From DASXMT01 sp963755985 (GTDB lineage Bacteria > Actinomycetota > Acidimicrobiia > Acidimicrobiales > RAAP-2): DNA of 64,000 nt. The notes under the pieces are model-generated. The model ran no database searches. It was not told where the DNA came from and saw only the letters and a list, made by a program, of their open reading frames with translations. Positions 59,617 to 64,000 of the stretch are shown here, one piece after another (positions within the stretch are counted from its first letter, which is position 1; every line of letters starts with the position of its first letter). The position numbers were made by a program, and so were the translations under genes. The DNA lies in NCBI GenBank assembly GCA_963755985.1, contig CAVWLO010000003.1, forward strand, positions 1,169,891-1,233,890, given 5' to 3'.

Positions 59617-60660
59617 CTAGTTCGGAGCCGGAGAGGAATTGGATGGACGCGAGGTGACCGGGAGCCGAGGCGCAACTACCGCAACCGGTCGGTTGTGCGG
59701 TTGGGAAGACCGACGAGGCCAGGCGACCAGGGCCAACAAGATGACCAACGGTGCAGTGCCGGCATCGGTGGCACCCCAGTTCAGCACTCCACCGAGCCCT
59801 TGCCCGACGACCCAGAAGGCCACCGAGATCCCGATGCCCAGTCCCAGCCAAACTCGGGGGTGGCGGCCGTCGAGCCACCAGCCCACCGCGACCGACAGCT
59901 CCACCAGGCCGAGAACCACGGCCGTTGCGGCCGGATGGCGGAGGACTAGATCGGCCACGCCGTGGAGGCCCGGGCCAGGAACGCCCGCTGCCCACTCGAG
60001 GATTCCTGAAAGCCCGCTCGGAAGACCTGGCCGCTCGCATAGACCAAGGGCAGCTGGAGGGCGGCAGCTCCGATCCAGTAGATCGACCAGCAGGCTACCC
60101 ATGGGCGCCTGCCCACGTCGTCGGACGAGCCGATCGTGTTTGGCCGGCCAAGCCAGACCAGCCAACGCTCCGTATATGACGGCCGCTCCCGGAGCTCCGA
60201 AGACGGCCATGGCGAAACCGGTCGGCAACATGCCCAGTCCCTCTCCGATCAGCCAGATGGCCGCCGACCACACAATGGAGACGAACAATGCCCCGCGGAC
60301 TCGATACCCAACAATGAGGGCAATGCCAATCGTGCCCTGAAGCAGCGCCGATGCCAGGTTCCACCAGGGCCAATGGGTCACGAACGGGCTGATGCTCGAG
60401 AAGATTGCTCGGTTCTCCCATCCCGGTGCCCCCATGGCGGACTGGGCCAGATGACCGAGGGGAAAGTCCCGCGCGAAGTTCGGCGCCTCCAGCTGCAACA
60501 GGGCGTCCAGGAGCCACAGCCATCCGAGGGCGACCTGGAGCCCCCGTCGACCGATCAGCCGGCTGGTCCACTGGTCGGTCTTGCCACGTGGGTCCGTGGC
60601 CAGGGCCGAGACCTCGAGCCTGGGCCTGAGCGGAGATCGGGCTCCCAACCCGACGCTCAT
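59617..60660 (-). CDS. Duplicated-half integral membrane protein (DoxX-like context)
   Basis: This 347-residue membrane protein has two similar halves. Each has a 'LLQLE..P' start, an APGW/GPGLHGV-type loop, a helix pair ending in 'WLIGEGLGML' or 'WVVGQGLGGVL' and a closing '..GAP..PLVILLALVAWP'-type helix. The segment near 60010-60085 reads as non-hydrophobic in the main frame, while the +1 frame gives 'IYWIGAAALQLPLVYASGQV', the expected helix. Two compensating indels are therefore likely. Function unknown. It follows tatC by 25 bases. Confidence 0.6.
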   Translation of the reverse strand: MSVGLGARSPLRPRLEVSALATDPRGKTDQWTSRLIGRRGLQVALGWLWLLDALLQLEAPNFARDFPLGHLAQSAMGAPGWENRAIFSSISPFVTHWPWWNLASALLQGTIGIALIVGYRVRGALFVSIVWSAAIWLIGEGLGMLPTGFAMAVFGAPGAAVIYGALAGLAWPAKHDRLVRRRGQAPMGSLLVDLLDRSCRPPAALGLCERPGLPSGLSGILEWAAGVPGPGLHGVADLVLRHPAATAVVLGLVELSVAVGWWLDGRHPRVWLGLGIGISVAFWVVGQGLGGVLNWGATDAGTAPLVILLALVAWPRRSSQPHNRPVAVVAPRLPVTSRPSNSSPAPN

Positions 60661-60685
60661 GGGGTGGTTGCCCGTGATCGGAGGA

Positions 60686-61458
60686 TCAGGCGTCCCACCA
60701 CAATGAGAGCTCATAGAACAAAAGCAGCGGTACGGCCAATGCCAACATCGAGAAGGGGTCCGAGCTCGGCGTGATGACTCCGGCGAAGGCGACGAGCCCC
60801 ACAATCGCCCATCGGCGCCACGAAGAGAGACGCTGGGGCGTGACCACCCCGGCGATCTGCAGGAAGACCAGCAGAACGGGGAGCTCGAAGGTGATGCCGA
60901 ACGCAGCCATCATCAACAGCAGCAAGCCGATATAGCTGCTCGGACTGTAGATCTGCTGCAGCGAGGGTCCCCCGATGGTTTCCAGGAACCGAAGCGTGTG
61001 GGGAATACGGCATAAGCGACCCCAGCTCCGCCCAAAAAGAGCACGAGGGAGGAGGCCACGAACGGGTAGGCGTAGCGCTTTTCCCCGGGATTCAGACCCG
61101 GGGCGATGAAACGCCACAACTGCCAAAGCAGGAGCGGAGACATCAGCACGATCCCGCCGTAGGCGGCGATCTTGACCCGGATCGAGAGACCGTCGAGGGG
61201 TCCGGTCACGTAGAGGTTGCAGGAGTGACCCGCCGCCACCGTGTGGCAGTAGGGAGTGAGCAAGGTACCCAGCACGTGATCGAACAGCGCGAACACGATG
61301 ATGGCCCCGACGATGACCGCGGCCACCGAAATGAGCAGCCGGTTTCGCAGCTCGGTCAGGTGCCCGAGCAAGGGCATGCCGGTAGGCGGTGTCGAGGGGA
61401 TGTCCCGACCGGCTCGGTCGACCGGGGGAGGTGGAGGGCCATGATGGGAGTGGTTCAC
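60686..61458 (-). CDS. tatC: Sec-independent translocase subunit TatC, frameshifted
   Basis: TatC binds twin-arginine signals and forms the translocase core. The N-terminal half ('MPLLGHLTELRNRLLISVAAV', 'LYVTGPLDGLSIRVKIAAYG', 'ALNPGEKRYAYPF'-like) and the C-terminal half ('YSPSSYIGLLLLMMAAFGITFELPVLL', 'RWAIVGLVAFAGVITPSSDP') are in different frames. They join at a run of four Cs (61000-61003 on the plus strand as GGGG). One extra base would restore 'VFPHTLRFLETIGG'. The GTG overlaps the restored tatB stop (GTGA). Confidence 0.88.
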
Positions 61459-61960
61459 GCCGGAACGACGGCGCTAGTTCTGTGACAGGTCCCGGTCGAC
61501 GGATGCGGCATCGGTGACGAACCGGCAGAGACCGTCGCAAATGTGCTCGTGCCCACCAGGGGAGCGTCGTGGGACGAGTCGGTGCCGCTGCTCCGGGGGG
61601 TCTCCCGGAACGAGACGTCGATGGAGCCGGAGACGATCACGGCATCGGTACCCTGGTCGGACTGTTCGCGCTCTGTCCCGCCGTGCAGCTCGAGAGACCG
61701 GCCGCCCGGTAGAGGGCCTGACGCGGATCGGTGACAGCAGTCACCGTGCCGATGGCGTCCCGGGCACTCCTCAGCTCGTCGCTAAAGGGAAGGTCCCCGG
61801 TGAACTTCCTGGCTTCGGTCTCCAACGAAGCCCGCATCTTCTGCAGGTCCTTCAGGAGGGAGGAGATCTTCCGAGCGGCGGCGGGGAGCTTGTCGGGGCC
61901 GAGGACGACGAGGGCCACGACGGCGATAAGCAGCAGTTTGGCCGGATCGAGTGAGAACAT
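61455..61960 (-). CDS. tatB: Sec-independent translocase subunit TatB, frameshifted near residue 90
   Basis: The first 90 residues are a typical TatA/B: a short N-terminal helix ('LLLIAVVALVVLGPDKLP') and a long amphipathic helix ('AARKISSLLKDLQKMRASLE'). The main frame stops at 61637. Adding one base near 61691-61698 lets the frame continue to a TGA that overlaps the tatC GTG, and the restored tail reads 'LELHGGTEREQSDQG'. That overlap argues that the longer form is real. Confidence 0.8.
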
Positions 61961-61966
61961 GTTCGC

Positions 61967-62450
61967 TCAACCCTTCACGGTGAGCATGCCGGTCATGTAT
62001 TGATGAATGGTGCAGATGTACGGGTAACTGCCGGGCGAGCTGGGGGCGGTGAACGTCACCGTCTTACCCGCGGCGATGTCACCGGTATTGAACTTCTTGT
62101 CGTTGGCGGTCACCGTGTGGGCCACCGAGTCCTTGTTGGTCACGGTGACCTTCTCGCCCGGGGTTACCGTGATCTTGGCCGGCGAAAAGCTGAAATTCTG
62201 GATGGTGATGGTCGCCGATCCGCCGGTCGATGGCGAACCGCCTCCCGAGCTCGACCCACCGAGCCCGTCGTGGTGCTAGAGCTAGAGCTCGCGGCGCCGG
62301 ACCTGCAGGCGCCGGCCAGGACGGCCACGCCGATGAGCGCAACCCGACCATCCCGATCTTCCGGTGGACTCGAGCCCTGGGCCGAGTAGACGGTGGCGAC
62401 TGACGGCCGGTTGCCGAGACATCGGACGTATGTTCCACGTGTTTGGTCAT
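61967..62450 (-). pseudogene. Cupredoxin (plastocyanin-like) lipoprotein, two frame breaks
   Basis: The C-terminal 90 residues form a blue-copper-like domain ('ATITIQNFSFSPAKITVTPG', 'SVAHTVTAND', 'YPYICTIHQYMTGMLTVKG') with His, Cys, His and Met in the order of copper ligands. Upstream frames give a start with GGAGG (ATG 62450), a basic N-terminus and a lipobox-like LAGAC followed by a Ser/Thr linker. They are joined only if one base is added near 62325 and one near 62266. It lies between tatA and tatB. Confidence 0.75.
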
Positions 62451-62478
62451 GCCAGACCTCCGTTGCTGGGTTGTCGCA

Positions 62479-62736
62479 CTAGGAGACGAGATGGTCAGCA
62501 GGGGCCGTGACCGTCGTAGGCGGGGCGGGCACCGTGACCACCTGGACCGGGGTGCTAACCGGGACGGGGGTGACCACGGCCACGGGCTCGGGGTGTTCTT
62601 CGGTTGCCCGCTTGAGCTCGGTCTTGGCCTGGCCGATGGAACGGGCGAGCTTGGGAAGCTGGGTACCGCCAAACAGCACGACTACTACCACCAAGAGGAT
62701 GATGAGCGAGTCGGGACCTGCGATCGAGGCGATCAT
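62479..62736 (-). CDS. tatA: Sec-independent translocase subunit TatA
   Basis: This 85-residue protein has the TatA short hydrophobic helix ('SLIILLVVVVVLFGGTQLPK'), the conserved FG-type hinge and an amphipathic helix ('LARSIGQAKTELKRATEE'), then a Val/Pro/Thr tail. It forms the protein-conducting ring. The ATG at 62736 follows AAAGGAG. It begins the tatA-cupredoxin-tatB-tatC run. Confidence 0.9.
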   Translation of the reverse strand: MIASIAGPDSLIILLVVVVVLFGGTQLPKLARSIGQAKTELKRATEEHPEPVAVVTPVPVSTPVQVVTVPAPPTTVTAPADHLVS

Positions 62737-62843
62737 GGAAGGCTCCTTTCGAGAGCGGTAGATGTGAGGGGGTGCTGGTGGGAAACCTGCACCGGCGGTG
62801 AATAGGGGAGACTCGCGCCGGCGCAGGTTGGAGGTTCCCGCGC

Positions 62844-63653
62844 TCAGGCCGCCATCGAGGTCGGATTGAATGCCAGCGGCGTGCCTGACGAAGTCTGCGC
62901 ACCAGGGTACATCCCGAGCACGTAGTACAAGATGGCGATGTGTTGCATCTCCACCGGTTGAATCGACGAGGACAGCCCGATGGCCGCCTTGGTCTTCAGC
63001 ATCGAGGTCTCCGCCTGGTAGGTCTGAGCGGCGATGTTCTCGAGCGTCACGGCCAGCTCGCCGAGCGGTAACGTCAGTCACCTTGGCGAAGTCGGCCTGG
63101 ACGGTCGGGGTCAGCTTCGGGTTGGTCACGGTGACGGCCGACTTGCCATTGGACTTGAGGACACCGTTCCATGCGTCCGCGTGCTGCGTGTGCTGGCCCT
63201 TGACCGTTGTGGCGAAGGTGGCGACAGCCGGCGGGAACCGTCCCCAGCTTGCCCGCTGACGCAGCGGAGAGCCCGGCCGAGTAGGCAAAGACGGCGAGGT
63301 TCTCGAGGCTGGCGGCCAACTGCGGCCACGGCCAGATCACCCTCGAGCCCTGAGGGCGGAAAGGGTGCGGCGCGGGTACCGTCGAAGGACGACAGTGTGT
63401 GAAGCGCCGATTGCGCCGTGGCCGGGTCCGAGCGCACGACCAGCATGGCGGCACTGCCGGCGGCTGCGGCGCCAACTCCCAAGAGGAAAGTCCTCCGGCT
63501 GGTGCGGCGCGGGCTTCCTCCCATGGAGTCCATCATGTTGGCGATGCCCTCGGCAGTGGCCGGCATGCCCACGTCGTGGTGGAGCTCGTCGAGATCCCAG
63601 GTCATGGTGCGCAGTTCCTTCTCGGAACCCTCGAACGTCCGGCGCTTGCTCAC
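62844..63653 (-). pseudogene. Tat-exported ferritin-like protein, at least three frame breaks
   Basis: Starting at GTG 63653 (overlapping the upstream gene's stop), the first 100 residues carry a twin-arginine signal ('RRTSRRTFLLGVGAAAAG'). Later pieces in other frames give ferritin-like helices: 'LAASLENLAVFAYSAGL', 'KGQHTQHADAWNGVL', 'TLENIAAQTYQAE' and 'VEMQHIAILYYVLGMYPG'. Frame changes fall near 63325, 63235 and 63075. The helix pattern with ExxH residues fits a ferritin-like/DUF4439 protein that could bind iron outside the membrane. Confidence 0.7.
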
Positions 63654-64000
63654 TTCACGGCTCCTTGGTTGGCCGGGGCGGCCACGTTGGTCTTGTAAAA
63701 GGCGTTGGGGAAACCGACGGAACCGGCCGCTGCCGGCAGGGAGGCGGCAGTACCGGGTGCCAGCGAGATCAGCTGGGGGGCGCCCGCCATCAAGAGGGCC
63801 TGGACGGCGAGGAGCACGCTCACGTGCTGCGCCTCGATGCCCATGATCGACGCGAAGAGCGCCTTGTTGGATGCCGACTGAGCCAGCACCGTGTCCTTTA
63901 TGTAGGTCTCCGCGGCGATGTTCTCGAGCTCAAGGGCGAGGGAGATGCACCGCGGCGGAGCCCTGGTCTGCCGAAGCTCGACTCAACCCGGCGACTGCCT
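63650..64000 (-). CDS. Second ferritin-like protein, C-terminal part (partial)
   Basis: This gene enters from the right edge. Its C-terminal part has 'LELENIAAETYIKDTV' and 'GIEAQHVSVLLAVQALL', the same helix-and-ExxH plan as its neighbour, so the two are paralogues. Another frame change near 63945 is needed to join 'AGLSRASADQGSAAVHL' to the rest. Its stop overlaps the next gene's GTG (GTGA), so the pair is coupled. Confidence 0.65.

Overview
This is a GC-rich chromosomal window from an actinobacterium. An mtrAB-lpqB-type signalling operon, a class II DAHP synthase, an F420-type luciferase-like oxidoreductase, a WS/DGAT acyltransferase, oligoribonuclease and a MoxR/CoxE pair all point to Actinomycetota. 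A deep lineage such as Acidimicrobiia is likely, but that is inferred from gene content because no rRNA gene is present.

Layout. 1-5.9 kb: end of folC, ndk, then the cell-shape operon mreB-mreC-mreD-mrdA. 5.9-8.0 kb: a reverse-strand membrane-anchored beta-propeller protein. 8.1-21.7 kb: a forward block with the TIGR03960/DUF2344 pair, RNase E/G, rplU, rpmA, a tyrosine-type phosphatase, obgE, proB, proA, a MoxR ATPase, a CoxE-like VWA protein and a histidine phosphatase. 21.8-25.5 kb: aroF (reverse), then an LLM oxidoreductase, nadD, a small membrane protein and rsfS. 25.6-30.4 kb: the reverse operon substrate-binding protein-mtrA-mtrB-lpqB. 30.5-39.9 kb: a Xer recombinase, rpsB, tsf, pyrH, frr, cdsA, dxr and a site-2 protease. 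40-42 kb: a TetR regulator divergent from a cytochrome P450. 42.1-53.0 kb: ispG, proS, then rimP-nusA-ylxR-infB-rbfA-truB-ribF. 53-57.6 kb: an acyl-CoA synthetase and orn (reverse), dut and a WS/DGAT acyltransferase (forward). 57.6-59.1 kb: tRNA-Gly(GCC) and a 1.34-kb insertion sequence. 59.1-64 kb: a reverse cluster of two Tat-type ferritin-like genes, tatA, a cupredoxin lipoprotein, tatB, tatC and two membrane proteins.

Three themes run across the window. First, many genes have a TAnnnT hexamer 6-9 nt before the start codon and no ribosome-binding site, which is the signature of leaderless transcripts and lets several starts be chosen. Second, in-frame Ala/Pro-rich tandem repeats sit inside conserved housekeeping proteins: Xer recombinase, Obg, S2 and IF-2. 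CdsA also has a giant disordered N-terminus. Third, reading frames break in dxr and repeatedly between 60 and 64 kb. In the clearest cases one missing base would restore the frame, often in a C or G run, so consensus errors are more likely than decay, although decay beside the insertion sequence cannot be excluded.

No CRISPR array, prophage or defence island was seen. The most novel-looking items are the repeat-bearing recombinase, the Tat/ferritin/cupredoxin cluster and the insertion sequence whose terminal repeat supplies a stop codon to the neighbouring gene.
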